A stretch of DNA of 64,000 bases from Verrucomicrobiia bacterium (lineage in GTDB: Bacteria > Verrucomicrobiota > Verrucomicrobiia > Limisphaerales > JADLHS01), in assembly GCA_026125285.1 (NCBI GenBank), contig JAHCLO010000002.1, forward strand, positions 337,115 to 401,114. Direction: 5' to 3'. Positions within the stretch are counted from its first letter, which is position 1. Each line of letters opens with the position of its first letter. Under the pieces are notes generated by a model. It searched no databases and was not told the DNA's origin. It was given only the letters and a program-made list of their open reading frames with translations. Below are positions 48,634 through 57,784 of this stretch, piece by piece. A program made the position numbers and the translations under genes.

Positions 48634-50376
48634 TCATTCTTCGATTGCCGGCTTCGCAATCAGATCATAATCCGTGTGTCCGATGATCCGGACGCGCGCG
48701 AATTCCCCGATGGGCAAACGTTCCCGGATGTAAACGCGCCCGTCAATGTCCGGTGCGTCGGCTTCGCTGCGCGCGACCAGATACTTGCTCGCTCCCAACC
48801 GCGCTCCGCGCGTTTCGCCCTCGCGAATCAAGCCGTGCTCCCAGGAACTCACCTTCGCCGCCTCAAGTTCGCTGGCGGTGGCTTCGCCTTCCACCAACAC
48901 GCGCAGCGTATGGCCGACAAAGGACTCAGCCACTTGGGCGGCCACTTCGTGCTGAACTTGCATCGCCCGCTCGCGGCGCCGGTGTTTGACTTTCTCCGGA
49001 ATCTGGCCAGCCATCGCGCCCGCCCGAGTGTCTTCCTCTTTCGAGTAGGCAAAAACGCCCAGCCGCTCAAACCGGGTTTCTTGAATAAACCCGAGCAAGT
49101 CCTCGAAGCAGGCGTCCGTCTCTCCCGGAAAACCAACGATGAAAGTGGTGCGCAGTGCAATGCCGGGTACCCCGGTGCGAATGCGTTTCAGCAGGTCAAC
49201 GATGTACTGCCGCGAAGTCTCCCGCCGCATCCGCTCCAGCATGTTCTCGTGGATGTGCTGCAAGGGAATATCCACATAGCGGGCGACCTTCGGACACGCG
49301 GCGATGGTCTGAATCAACTCGTCAGTCCAGTGCGCCGGATGGGTGTAGAGCAGTCGAATCCAAAAATCACCGGGCAATGCGTTCAATTCGCGCATCAAAG
49401 TGCAAATCGTGGTGGCCTCCGCGGCCAGTGACTTGGTGGCGGCGGCGAATTTCTCGGGTGACGATATCGCGCGGCTGTGATTGGCGCGCAGGTCCAGTCC
49501 GTAGTAGGTCGAATCCTGGGAGATCAGATTCAGTTCCTTGACGCCGTCGGCAAGCAAGGCTTTGGCCTCGGCCACGATGTCGCGCTGGAGCCGGCTGCGA
49601 TGCGAACCCCGCATCCGGGGAATGATGCAGAAGCTGCACGGATGATTGCAGCCTTCCGCAATCTTGACGTAGGCGAAGTGGCGCGGCGTCAGCCGGAAGC
49701 GCGGCGTGGCATAGTCGGGAATGTAGCTGGGGCGGGCATTTACATTGAGCAGCGGGCCTGAAGCTGCGTGTGACTCCGTGGTGCGTGGTGACTTGTGCGC
49801 GGACGGAACAGCCACGACCGTTCTGGTTTTTCCAAACTCTTCCGAGCCGCGCAGCCTTTCGGATTTTGCGTGCTCCGAAAGCGCCGCGCCCGTTTCCAGT
49901 TCCGCCAGCCGGCCGGCCAGCGCGGCCCTGGCTTTGGAGCCTGGAGTTTTCCTGGTGTTTGGAGTTTGGTTGTTGGTGTTGTCCCTCCGCCTAGCCATCG
50001 CCTGTTTCACGATGTCCGCCACTTGCGCGACCTGGTCAATGCCCATGAAGGCATCCACTTCGGGAAACAGTGTGGGAAGCTCCTCGCGAAACCGTTGCGG
50101 CAGACAGCCGGAAACAATCAAACCCTGGCCGCGATTCTTCGCCTCGCGCAACGCGGCGGACTCCAGAATCGTGTCCACGCTTTCCTCCTGCGCCGTGTCA
50201 ATGAACGAGCAGGTGTTGACAATCACCACGTCGGCCTGGGCCGCGTCGTTAGTGATCTCGCAGCCGTCCTTCAGCAGCGCGCCGAGCATGATTTCGGCAT
50301 CCACCAGGTTCTTGGCGCAGCCCAGCGAGATCAACCCCACGCGGACGGGTGCTTGGTTAAGCGGAGATTTCGTCAC
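48634..50376 (-). CDS. rimO: Ribosomal protein S12 methylthiotransferase RimO, with internal insertion
   Basis: This 580-residue protein adds a methylthio group to Asp of ribosomal protein S12. The N-terminal domain has LISLGCAKNLVDAE with Cys20, and later Cys56 and Cys91. The radical SAM cluster is C243-x3-C247-x2-C250 (EGCNHPCSFC). The C-terminal TRAM domain (LVEGEATASELE onward) is complete. RimO is usually about 440 residues; the extra length is mainly a low-complexity insertion at about residues 131-212, between the N-terminal and SAM domains, plus a small one near 300. The inserted DNA resembles intergenic repeat sequence. The start is GTG at 50376. Confidence 0.93.
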   Translation of the reverse strand: MTKSPLNQAPVRVGLISLGCAKNLVDAEIMLGALLKDGCEITNDAAQADVVIVNTCSFIDTAQEESVDTILESAALREAKNRGQGLIVSGCLPQRFREELPTLFPEVDAFMGIDQVAQVADIVKQAMARRRDNTNNQTPNTRKTPGSKARAALAGRLAELETGAALSEHAKSERLRGSEEFGKTRTVVAVPSAHKSPRTTESHAASGPLLNVNARPSYIPDYATPRFRLTPRHFAYVKIAEGCNHPCSFCIIPRMRGSHRSRLQRDIVAEAKALLADGVKELNLISQDSTYYGLDLRANHSRAISSPEKFAAATKSLAAEATTICTLMRELNALPGDFWIRLLYTHPAHWTDELIQTIAACPKVARYVDIPLQHIHENMLERMRRETSRQYIVDLLKRIRTGVPGIALRTTFIVGFPGETDACFEDLLGFIQETRFERLGVFAYSKEEDTRAGAMAGQIPEKVKHRRRERAMQVQHEVAAQVAESFVGHTLRVLVEGEATASELEAAKVSSWEHGLIREGETRGARLGASKYLVARSEADAPDIDGRVYIRERLPIGEFARVRIIGHTDYDLIAKPAIEE

Positions 50377-50451
50377 AGGCGGCGCAGGTTACGGCAAGGG
50401 CCGCCGCCAGGCAATCTTGGTGGAAGTCTGCCCGGAGGCAAAAAGCGCGAA

Positions 50452-51975
50452 TCATCGCGGTGCCGCGGGCGCGTTCGTGCCGCCGGCGGGCGGCGCGTTG
50501 GTGGTGGCAGGCAGGGGGGTTCCCTCCGCGGGCAATTGGAGTTTGGTGCGCAGCACCGCCCGCGCCTCGAAAGGCATGCCTTCATCCGGGTCTAGCAGCC
50601 GATTCAAGATGATCTGCTCCGTCTCCTCGACGGGTGGCACGGGGATGCGTTTGGCACCGGTTTCATCAAGCTGGCTCATGTAACTGGTGCGCACCTTCCG
50701 CGCCAGCAGCCGATAACCAGCCGCCTGTTCATCCTGATCTATCACCATGCTTTGATACGCGCGGGAGACAAATGCCTCGATGGCTGACTGGATTTTCTTC
50801 TGGTCCGTTTCGCTCACGTCCACCTGGGCGTTGGCCACCACAAATTCGTCCAGCGTCGTACGACTGGGAATCGAATTGGGATCGTCGTCAATCATGGTCT
50901 TGTCCGGATAGTGCGTGCCCAGGTACTGATACCATTGCGCGGCATCTGCCACACGATTGTGCAAGTAGAGAGCATAGACCGCGTCGCGCAAAAAGTTCCG
51001 GTGCGCGCGGCTGATGTGTTCCCGATTCGCGGCATCCTCCTCCATGGCCTGTTCGTAGGCGAAATTGGTCTTGGGGATGATGTCCAGGTTCGGCCCGAAC
51101 TGGAAGATTTTGGCGAAGGGGTTGGCCACCAACCGCCCGCGCTGCGCCGCCATGTGCATGGACTGGTAGATCACGCGGCGCAATTGGATCAAATCCTCCT
51201 GGTTCACCTTGTGGGGATTTTGCCTGGCCACCTCCAATCCGCGGGCGGCCCAATAGATGGCGTGCGACTCGGGCAACCGCCATTCCAGCGGGCCGTATTG
51301 TTCGTTGACGGTCTTCATGAAGACCGGATCCATCTTGTATCGGTTGGTCAACAACTGATAACGCTCCCGTGCGTCGTCAGTCTGGGGATTGATCAACTCA
51401 TCGAGATCCGGCTCTTTCAGTTTGCCGAAGACCTCGGCCATTTCGTTGGCCCACTCCTGCTTGTAGAGCATGTTCGCGTCGTCCAGGTTCTGGCCCATTT
51501 TGTGTTGGAAGAACCACGCCAGCTCGCGATAAATGAGAACCTCGTTGGGATTGAACCGCAGCCCGTCGTCCCGCAGCAGCGAAATGCCGCGCTGCACCCA
51601 GCGCCAGCGATCATCGTAATCCTTGAACTTGACGGAGATGTTGTAGGCCATGTTCCAGGCTTGCACCAACCAGACCTGGACGAAGTGCGGCTCCAGCTTC
51701 GTGATCCAATCCGCCAATTGCGCCATCTCAAAAAACTTGTCCTCGTCCTGCAACTCGCTGGCGCGAATCCACAACGCATTGGCGATCAATCCGCGAAAAC
51801 CGCCCAACGCCACGGTGGTAAACGCCAGGACCGGTGGCGCGTTCTCCAGCGGAGTTACGCGCGTCAGCCCGAGCCGGTCGCGGTCATGGTTGAGCGAGGG
51901 TTGGATCCGCCAGACGCCAACCAGCAACACGGCGGCCAGGGCAACCAGCACGGTTTTCTTGACGCGACTGCTCAT
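50452..51975 (-). CDS. Membrane-anchored helical-repeat protein of an ABC operon
   Basis: This 507-residue protein has one N-terminal membrane helix (residues 7-24). A long helical part follows, possibly TPR-like (ASELQDEDKFFEMAQLADWITKLEP, then WFFQHKMGQNLDDAN, and AAQWYQYLGTHYPDK). The C-terminus is Pro/Ala-rich. I do not recognise a named family. The start overlaps the stop of the upstream ABC permease by 4 bp, so it is translationally coupled to it and probably belongs to the same export or envelope machine, as a periplasmic component. Confidence 0.65.
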   Translation of the reverse strand: MSSRVKKTVLVALAAVLLVGVWRIQPSLNHDRDRLGLTRVTPLENAPPVLAFTTVALGGFRGLIANALWIRASELQDEDKFFEMAQLADWITKLEPHFVQVWLVQAWNMAYNISVKFKDYDDRWRWVQRGISLLRDDGLRFNPNEVLIYRELAWFFQHKMGQNLDDANMLYKQEWANEMAEVFGKLKEPDLDELINPQTDDARERYQLLTNRYKMDPVFMKTVNEQYGPLEWRLPESHAIYWAARGLEVARQNPHKVNQEDLIQLRRVIYQSMHMAAQRGRLVANPFAKIFQFGPNLDIIPKTNFAYEQAMEEDAANREHISRAHRNFLRDAVYALYLHNRVADAAQWYQYLGTHYPDKTMIDDDPNSIPSRTTLDEFVVANAQVDVSETDQKKIQSAIEAFVSRAYQSMVIDQDEQAAGYRLLARKVRTSYMSQLDETGAKRIPVPPVEETEQIILNRLLDPDEGMPFEARAVLRTKLQLPAEGTPLPATTNAPPAGGTNAPAAPR

Positions 51976-53447
51976 TGATTTCCCTGGGCCGTGGCGAGTT
52001 CACGCCGGTTGAAGATCAGGATGCCCGCGCCGCCAAGAATGCCGCCCAGCAACAACACGATTTGTCCGACCGCCCGGGCCAGTTGCCCCCAGGTGATGCT
52101 GCGCCCCGTGCTCAGGGCATCAATCGGCGAGAAATCCTTGGCCAGATTGATCACGGTCAGCACGCCTTGAAAAACCGGCAGCAGAAGGGTGTCCGCCAGC
52201 GTTGACGCGCTCGCGCCGGTTTCGTGGTTGATCCCGGTCAGCGTGCCTTCGGAAACCGCCGTGGCCATCGTGCCGCTGGACAACGCCATGGTCAGCAGGC
52301 TCAACGAAACAAAGGCCGCCACCGGAAAGGATAGAAAGCTCGCCGAGGCCAGCCCCAGCGCCGCCAGCAGCGCCATCCAGCAGAAGATGATGCCCAACCC
52401 GCGCACGTAATTCAGCCCGAAGCCGCCCTCGCGATACAGCACTTCCATTCCTTCATCGAGGGGGAACAGTAACGCGGTGTCGTTGGGATTGGCGACGAGG
52501 ATCGTGAGCACACCGTTTTCATCGAAGAGATTCGGGGGAATCTCGAATTCATGAAACGTCTCCGGCGCGAGGCTCATCAATTCACTGCGCCACACCCGCC
52601 CGGTGTCCGGATTGCCCACCTGCCACAACGCGCCGAAAGTGCCGGACGGATTGTAGTTGGCGGTGTTGAACTTCACGCGGAGAAACAGCGGTTGGTCGCG
52701 CAGGTAGCGCCGGGCGAAACCCAGGTCAATCTGCCAGGGCCGGTAGGCACCCGGTGCGACAATCTGAAACTGCGCTTTGACTTGTTCGAGAATCTGGCGC
52801 TTCAGTAAGGGCAGGTCCAGGGAGGTGACTGGCGTGCGCTTCAGCGTTTCCTGCAAGATCCGTTGCGCTTCCTGCTCAATTTCCCGGTCGTAATTGCGCT
52901 CGCGGGCTGACGCGCGCGCGACCAACACTTCGTTGTGCAGCACTGCTTGCTGTTCCAGTGGCAGTTGCTTCGCCCGGTAGAGGAGCAGTGCATAAACGCT
53001 CGCGCCGGAAATCGCCAGCAACGCGGCATTGAGCGTCATGATACCCAGCCATTTGCCGAGCCAGATCTGCCAGCGGGCAATGGGTTTCACTGCCAGCACC
53101 TGGATTTGACATTCCTCGATGTCACGTGCCAGCGTGCCGCAGGCCAGCCAAAGTGTCGAAAGGCCAAGCAGGGCCGTAATCACGCTCAACGTGTAAGTCA
53201 GCAGAATCTGCGTGAACCCGCGCGCCGTGCCGTCGTCCTCAATCAAAACCGGCAGGCCCACCACCGACGCCAGCAACAGCACCGCGATGACCAGGAACAA
53301 CCGAAAGCGCAACGCGGCTTTCCACGTCAGGCCCATGACCGCTGCGATTCGCTGACCAAAAATCCAGCGCGCCAGCAGCGGAAACACGCCCAGGCAGGAG
53401 GCCAGTTTCGACCACAAGCTAACAGGGACTGGAGCAGCGCCGGGCAT
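51972..53447 (-). CDS. ABC transporter permease (ABC-2 type)
   Basis: This 491-residue protein has about six membrane helices: near residues 50-70, 86-110 and 135-155, and a cluster at about 360-480. Between the two halves lies a large soluble domain of about 200 residues (residues 160-355). This is the layout of large ABC-2 type permeases with an extracytoplasmic loop, similar to gliding/NosY-type permeases. The ATPase gene lies 25 bp upstream and the membrane-anchored helical protein overlaps downstream, so the three form one operon. The cargo is unknown. Confidence 0.8.
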   Translation of the reverse strand: MPGAAPVPVSLWSKLASCLGVFPLLARWIFGQRIAAVMGLTWKAALRFRLFLVIAVLLLASVVGLPVLIEDDGTARGFTQILLTYTLSVITALLGLSTLWLACGTLARDIEECQIQVLAVKPIARWQIWLGKWLGIMTLNAALLAISGASVYALLLYRAKQLPLEQQAVLHNEVLVARASARERNYDREIEQEAQRILQETLKRTPVTSLDLPLLKRQILEQVKAQFQIVAPGAYRPWQIDLGFARRYLRDQPLFLRVKFNTANYNPSGTFGALWQVGNPDTGRVWRSELMSLAPETFHEFEIPPNLFDENGVLTILVANPNDTALLFPLDEGMEVLYREGGFGLNYVRGLGIIFCWMALLAALGLASASFLSFPVAAFVSLSLLTMALSSGTMATAVSEGTLTGINHETGASASTLADTLLLPVFQGVLTVINLAKDFSPIDALSTGRSITWGQLARAVGQIVLLLGGILGGAGILIFNRRELATAQGNQ

Positions 53448-53472
53448 ATCGAGTCAGGTGCGGGATTCCGCG

Positions 53473-54675
53473 CTATTTGGGTTTGTTGAGCAGCGACGAC
53501 AATTTCTCGTCCGCCTTGGACAAATCCGCAACGGGGGTTTCCGCAGCCGGGGCGGGCTCGCTCGTTGGGGCGGGTTCCGCGGATTTGACCAGCGCCGCCA
53601 GTTTTGTCTGGTCCACGGTCTCGGCAGGTTGAGGCGCCGACCTGGGCGCGGCCGAAGCCGCTTGTGGTAGCGTGAGGCGTTCCAGGATTTTCTCCGGCGC
53701 GGGTTTGGCTTCGCCTTCACCGCGCAGATACGCGGCCACCTGGGCGCCGGACATGGCCCCGCTGGTGGCGGCGGCGGCCTGCCGGGCCTTTTGCACGACG
53801 TCGAGGAAATAGCTCTCCAGATTCTGCGTTGGTGTATCAATTCGCACCTTGTCCTTCGCCACGTCGCAGCGAATGATCTCCAAGACGCGTTCCATCGTCT
53901 CGCGCGGCAACGCCGGCGTGGTGATCCGCACCACGTCGGGCGTGGCCAGCAATTCCTTCAGCGTGCCCGCCGCCTGAATTCTGCCGCCGTAATAAATCAC
54001 CACGCGGTCACACACATCCTCCACGTCCGCCAGCAAATGACTGCTCAAAATCACCGTCTTGCCGCGCCGCGCCAGTGCCACGATCAAGTCCTTCACCTCG
54101 CGGCAGCCTATGGGGTCCAAGCCGGACGTGGGTTCATCGAGGATGACGAGGTCGGGATCGTTGATCAGCGCCTGCGCCAGCCCGATCCGGCGTTGCATGC
54201 CCTTGGAGAATTCGCCCACCGCGCGCATTCGCGTCTGGCTCAAGCCGACCATTTCGAGCAACTGCTCCGCGCGATTGTCGCGGTCGTTGCGGGAGAGATG
54301 GAACAGGTTGCCGAAGAAATCCAGGGTCTCGCGCGAGTTAAGATAGCGGTAGAGGTAGGATTCCTCCGGCAGGTAACCAATGCGCGACTTCGTTGCCACG
54401 TGCCGCGGAGAGTGGCCGAAAACCTCGAGATGTCCCTTGGTGGGATAAAGCAGGCCGAGAATCAGCTTCACGGTGGTGGACTTGCCCGAGCCGTTCGGGC
54501 CCAGCAGGCCGAACACCTCGCCGCGCCGCACGTCGAAATCCACGTTGTCCACGGCGCGGGCTTTAGGGCGGTTCCAGAAATCCTTGAAGACCTTGGTCAG
54601 GCCGCGCACCGACACGACCACCTCCCCCTTGCCGGAAGCTTGGCCGATGGCCGGTTTGTTTTCCGTGAGCGTCAT
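53473..54675 (-). CDS. ABC transporter ATP-binding protein
   Basis: This 400-residue protein starts with ATG at 54675. The nucleotide-binding domain has Walker A LLGPNGSGKSTT, signature EFSKGMQRRIGLAQAL, Walker B DLVILDEPTSGLDP and switch His (SSHLLADVEDVC). After about residue 290 comes an extra C-terminal region of about 110 residues rich in Ala, Pro and Glu, of unclear role. It pairs with the permease directly downstream and may also serve the permease at 61862. Its start is 5 bp after the Doc toxin stop codon. Confidence 0.92.
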   Translation of the reverse strand: MTLTENKPAIGQASGKGEVVVSVRGLTKVFKDFWNRPKARAVDNVDFDVRRGEVFGLLGPNGSGKSTTVKLILGLLYPTKGHLEVFGHSPRHVATKSRIGYLPEESYLYRYLNSRETLDFFGNLFHLSRNDRDNRAEQLLEMVGLSQTRMRAVGEFSKGMQRRIGLAQALINDPDLVILDEPTSGLDPIGCREVKDLIVALARRGKTVILSSHLLADVEDVCDRVVIYYGGRIQAAGTLKELLATPDVVRITTPALPRETMERVLEIIRCDVAKDKVRIDTPTQNLESYFLDVVQKARQAAAATSGAMSGAQVAAYLRGEGEAKPAPEKILERLTLPQAASAAPRSAPQPAETVDQTKLAALVKSAEPAPTSEPAPAAETPVADLSKADEKLSSLLNKPK

Positions 54676-54680
54676 GCTTT

Positions 54681-55070
54681 TCAATTCTCTCGTTTGGCCG
54701 CCCGGCGAAACACCGCTGCCAGGTCCGACTTGGTTTGCTTCTTTTCCGCGAGTTCAATCATTGCCAAATACAGTTCCCACTTTGGGGGTTGCGCGTAAAC
54801 GCCGTTTCTCGCCAGGAACACCAGTGCGGACGCAACCGCCGCCCGTTTGTTTCCATCAATAAACGCCTGCGATTCCGCCAGGTGAAAGGCATCGCTTGCC
54901 GCAATGTCAAACAGGTCGCCGTTTCCATAGTGGAAAGTGTTCTGTGCCGAGGCCAGCGCTGAAGCGACCAAGCCCGGTTCACGGATTCCATCGCCGCCTC
55001 CGTGCTCAACCAGACTCCGCGCATGGATGCGCAACACTTCAGCGAGCGTCAGGAAAATCGGCTCACTCAC
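54681..55070 (-). CDS. Doc-type (Fic fold) toxin
   Basis: This 129-residue protein belongs to the death-on-curing family, which phosphorylates elongation factor Tu. The start FLTLAEVLRIHARSLVEHGG and the Fic-like loop AESQAFIDGNKRAA are clear. The usual His of HPFxDGNKR is Gln here (QAFIDGNKR). This replacement is, to my knowledge, also found in chromosomal Doc homologues, so loss of activity is not certain. It begins at GTG 55070, overlapping the antitoxin stop by 4 bp, and ends 5 bp before the ABC ATPase start. The pair may share a transcript with the ABC genes. Confidence 0.85.
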   Translation of the reverse strand: MSEPIFLTLAEVLRIHARSLVEHGGGDGIREPGLVASALASAQNTFHYGNGDLFDIAASDAFHLAESQAFIDGNKRAAVASALVFLARNGVYAQPPKWELYLAMIELAEKKQTKSDLAAVFRRAAKREN

Positions 55071-55270
55071 TTGGCCAACAGCCCCAGCAGTTCGCGATTG
55101 TCCCGAAAGACGATCGCGCAGGCTTCGTCAAACGAGAGCTTTTTACCTAGCCATGGTTTTGATTCCGCCGCCTGCCCGCCAACGACCTTCTTCGCCAGCA
55201 AGACAAACACCTCCTGTTGCTGCTCCCTCGGCAACTTTTCAATTTGCTCAATAACTTCCGCGGCGCTCAT
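55067..55270 (-). CDS. Antitoxin of the Doc pair
   Basis: This 67-residue protein starts with ATG at 55270 (MSAAEVIEQIEKLPREQQQEVFVLLAKK), an N-terminus like that of small antitoxins with a helical dimerisation region. The second half (GKKLSFDEACAIVFRDNRELLGLLAK) would wrap the toxin. It overlaps the toxin gene by 4 bp. The antitoxin call rests on size, position and the style of the N-terminus. Confidence 0.75.
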   Translation of the reverse strand: MSAAEVIEQIEKLPREQQQEVFVLLAKKVVGGQAAESKPWLGKKLSFDEACAIVFRDNRELLGLLAK

Positions 55271-55349
55271 GTAATCACGTTACCAACGATTCACCCGGTC
55301 AGCAAGGGTACGACCGGGAACCTTCCCCGCCAACCGCCCGCTGGCCGGC

Positions 55350-55721
55350 TCACTTCGCATAAGTCAGCACCCGGCCATCCACCAGCAGCACAATCCGATA
55401 ACCATCGGGCGCCCGCGCCTCCATCAATACGGCGTCGGGATCGGTGGGATCGGCCTTCAGCGCCACGGTCACTTCCATCCCGTCAAATCCGCTCACATCC
55501 TGTGGCTGCAACAAACCCCGGGCCAGCAGTTCCTGCAATGCAACGGTCGCAGGCACCGGCGTGCCACTGGCCCGCGCCTGTTGGGTGTAACCCTGGATCG
55601 CCTCAAACAGCCGGCGCGCATCCACCTGGCCCTGGGGCGCCCGCGGCACCAGCAACAAGACCGCAATCACCGCCACCACGACCACACCGCCGAGGATTGC
55701 CCATCGCTGCCTGGCTTCCAT
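55350..55721 (-). CDS. Small single-pass membrane protein
   Basis: This 123-residue protein has one N-terminal membrane helix (about residues 8-25, WAILGGVVVVAVIAVLLLV). A soluble periplasmic part of about 95 residues follows, with TPVPATVALQELLARGLLQPQDV and a beta-rich end (DGYRIVLLVDGRVLTYAK). I do not recognise the family. It lies 15 bp downstream of the P-type ATPase stop, on the same strand, so it belongs to the same transcript. A 78-bp gap separates it from the antitoxin start. Confidence 0.65.
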   Translation of the reverse strand: MEARQRWAILGGVVVVAVIAVLLLVPRAPQGQVDARRLFEAIQGYTQQARASGTPVPATVALQELLARGLLQPQDVSGFDGMEVTVALKADPTDPDAVLMEARAPDGYRIVLLVDGRVLTYAK

Positions 55722-55736
55722 GACTCGCGGCGCTGG

Positions 55737-57764
55737 TCACGCCATTTTCGGCGACAACTGCCCCGCCGCTTCATGACGCGAGCCGCCGCTGCCGCCGTCG
55801 CCCGGGCCGGTCGGGGCGGGATGGAAATGTTCCAATTCCTCGCCTTTGCGTACGAGGCGGGCGCTGTTGAAAATTACGATCAGCGAACCCACGTTGTGTA
55901 GAATCGCCGCGATAATCGGTCCCACATAACCGAACGCCGCCGCCGTCAGGCCAACGACAATGAACAACACCCCGAAGAGGAAATTCTGGTTGATGACCGC
56001 GCGCGTACTGCGCGAGAGCTTGACCAGGAAGGGCAACCGGCGAAGGTCGTTGTTCATCAGCGCAATCGTCGCGCTGTGGATGGCCACTTCACTGCCGGCG
56101 GCGCCCATGGCGATGCCGATGTCGCCCGCCGCCAGCGCCGGAGCATCGTTCACCCCGTCGCCGACCACGGCGACTTTGTAACCCTTGCTCTTTATTCCGC
56201 GCACAAACTCGACCTTGTTCTGCGGCAGACACTCACCGCGCGCCTCTTCGCAACCAATCTCCTGCGCCACCCGGGTGGCGACCGGCTGGCGATCACCGGA
56301 CACCATCGCCACTCGCCGCACGCCGGCTTCTTTCAAGTCTGCCAGTGATTCCTTCGCCTCGGCGCGGGTGGCGTCCTGCAAGCCCACCCAACCAACGCAC
56401 TTTCCGTCGCGGGCAACAAAGATCAAACTCCAGCCCTCCGTTTCGTTGAGGTCCACGGACTTTTCAAAGCCGCTGTCCACGCCGTTGTCCTTGAGCCATT
56501 GCGCCCGGCCCACCAGTATCTTCGCGCCACTGACCTCGGCTTTTACGCCGCGCCCGGCGGTTTCGGCGAAGTTCTGCGGTTCGGCCAGAGGCACGCTGGC
56601 CTCGGCGGCAAGTTGCGCCAGGGCTTTGGCCGTGGGGTGATTGCTGTACTTCTCGGCGGAGGCAGCCAGCCGGAGCAGTTCGGCGGGTTTGGTATCACCG
56701 AGGGGCGCCAGGCGGCTGACGGCCAGTTCACCCGTGGTCAGTGTGCCGGTCTTGTCGAACACAAACGCGTTGATCTTTGCCGCGAGTTCAATGTCCGCGA
56801 CATTCTTAATCAGGATGCCCAAACGCGCAGCGGCGGAGAGAGCGGCAACCATTGCCGTGGGCGTGGCCAGGATGAAAGCGCAGGGGCAGGAGACAACGAG
56901 CACCGCAATGACGCGGTCCAGATCGCGCGTGAATGCCCACACGAGCGCACCAATCACCAGCACCAACGGGGTATAAAAGCCCATGTACTGGTCAACGATC
57001 TTCATGATCGGGAGCTTGGTTTTCTCGGCGGCGAGGATGAGTTCGCGCACGCGGCCCAGCGTGGTGTCCGTGCCGGCGCGCGAGACTTTGATTTCCAACA
57101 CGCCGGTCAGGTTTTGCGTGCCGGCAAACACATCGTCGCCGGGTTTTTTGTCCACGGGCAGAGATTCGCCCGTGATGGTGGCTTGATTGAACGAGCCTTG
57201 GCCACTCACGATCACGCCGTCGGCGGCGACGTTGTCACCGGGGCGGATGCGTATGATGTCGCCGACGGCGAGCTGGCTGGCCGCAATTTCTTCCTCCGTC
57301 TTGTCGGCCTTGAGCCGCCGCGCCTTGGTGGGTGTCAGTTTGATGAGCGATTCAATCGAAGTGCGCGCACCCTCGGCGGTGCGGGTTTCGATGATCTCAC
57401 CCAGCAGCATGAAGAACGCTACCACGCCGGCCGTTTTGTAATCGCCGGAAGCGAACGCCGCGAGCACAGCGATGGCCACGAGCTCATTGATGCTCAAATG
57501 GCCGCGTTTCAAATCCTTGATCGCAACGATGATGATGGGAATGCCCAGGATGATGGCGCCGATCATCGCGCTGGCGCTGGCCACGGTGTGGGCGTTGCTG
57601 AACAGCCAATCCACGAGAAAGGAATTGATGACAAACACCACCCCCAGGAGAGTCTGCCACAGGCGCACGGGTGCGTGCTCGTGATCGTGCCCGCAGCCGC
57701 ACGCCGGCCCATGTTCGTGGTGGTGGTCGTGCTCCTGCTGGCTCAGTAATGAAGTGACTTGCAT
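55737..57764 (-). CDS. Heavy-metal translocating P1B-type ATPase
   Basis: This 675-residue protein starts with a His-rich tail (HDHHHEHGPACGCGHDHEH) instead of a classical CxxC HMA domain. Membrane helices follow, with actuator motif TGESLPVDKKPGD, the metal-channel motif SCPCAFILATP, phosphorylation site DKTGTLTTGEL, and hinge GDGVNDAPALAAGDIG. The last helix region has LHNVGSLIVIFNSARL, with His at the position where Zn/Cd pumps usually have Asp. The likely substrates are Zn, Cd or a related soft divalent metal; this is not proven. Neighbouring SPFH genes upstream are co-directional. Confidence 0.92.
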   Translation of the reverse strand: MQVTSLLSQQEHDHHHEHGPACGCGHDHEHAPVRLWQTLLGVVFVINSFLVDWLFSNAHTVASASAMIGAIILGIPIIIVAIKDLKRGHLSINELVAIAVLAAFASGDYKTAGVVAFFMLLGEIIETRTAEGARTSIESLIKLTPTKARRLKADKTEEEIAASQLAVGDIIRIRPGDNVAADGVIVSGQGSFNQATITGESLPVDKKPGDDVFAGTQNLTGVLEIKVSRAGTDTTLGRVRELILAAEKTKLPIMKIVDQYMGFYTPLVLVIGALVWAFTRDLDRVIAVLVVSCPCAFILATPTAMVAALSAAARLGILIKNVADIELAAKINAFVFDKTGTLTTGELAVSRLAPLGDTKPAELLRLAASAEKYSNHPTAKALAQLAAEASVPLAEPQNFAETAGRGVKAEVSGAKILVGRAQWLKDNGVDSGFEKSVDLNETEGWSLIFVARDGKCVGWVGLQDATRAEAKESLADLKEAGVRRVAMVSGDRQPVATRVAQEIGCEEARGECLPQNKVEFVRGIKSKGYKVAVVGDGVNDAPALAAGDIGIAMGAAGSEVAIHSATIALMNNDLRRLPFLVKLSRSTRAVINQNFLFGVLFIVVGLTAAAFGYVGPIIAAILHNVGSLIVIFNSARLVRKGEELEHFHPAPTGPGDGGSGGSRHEAAGQLSPKMA

Positions 57765-57784
57765 ACTCGAACAGCGTTAAAGCG

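Noticed and set aside
54681..55070. Doc toxin judged inactive because Gln replaces the Fic His
   Set aside because: As far as I know this replacement is also seen in other chromosomal Doc homologues, so inactivity cannot be concluded from sequence.
56499..57749. A 416-residue plus-strand frame opposite the P-type ATPase
   Set aside because: It lacks motifs and mirrors the ATPase coding sequence.
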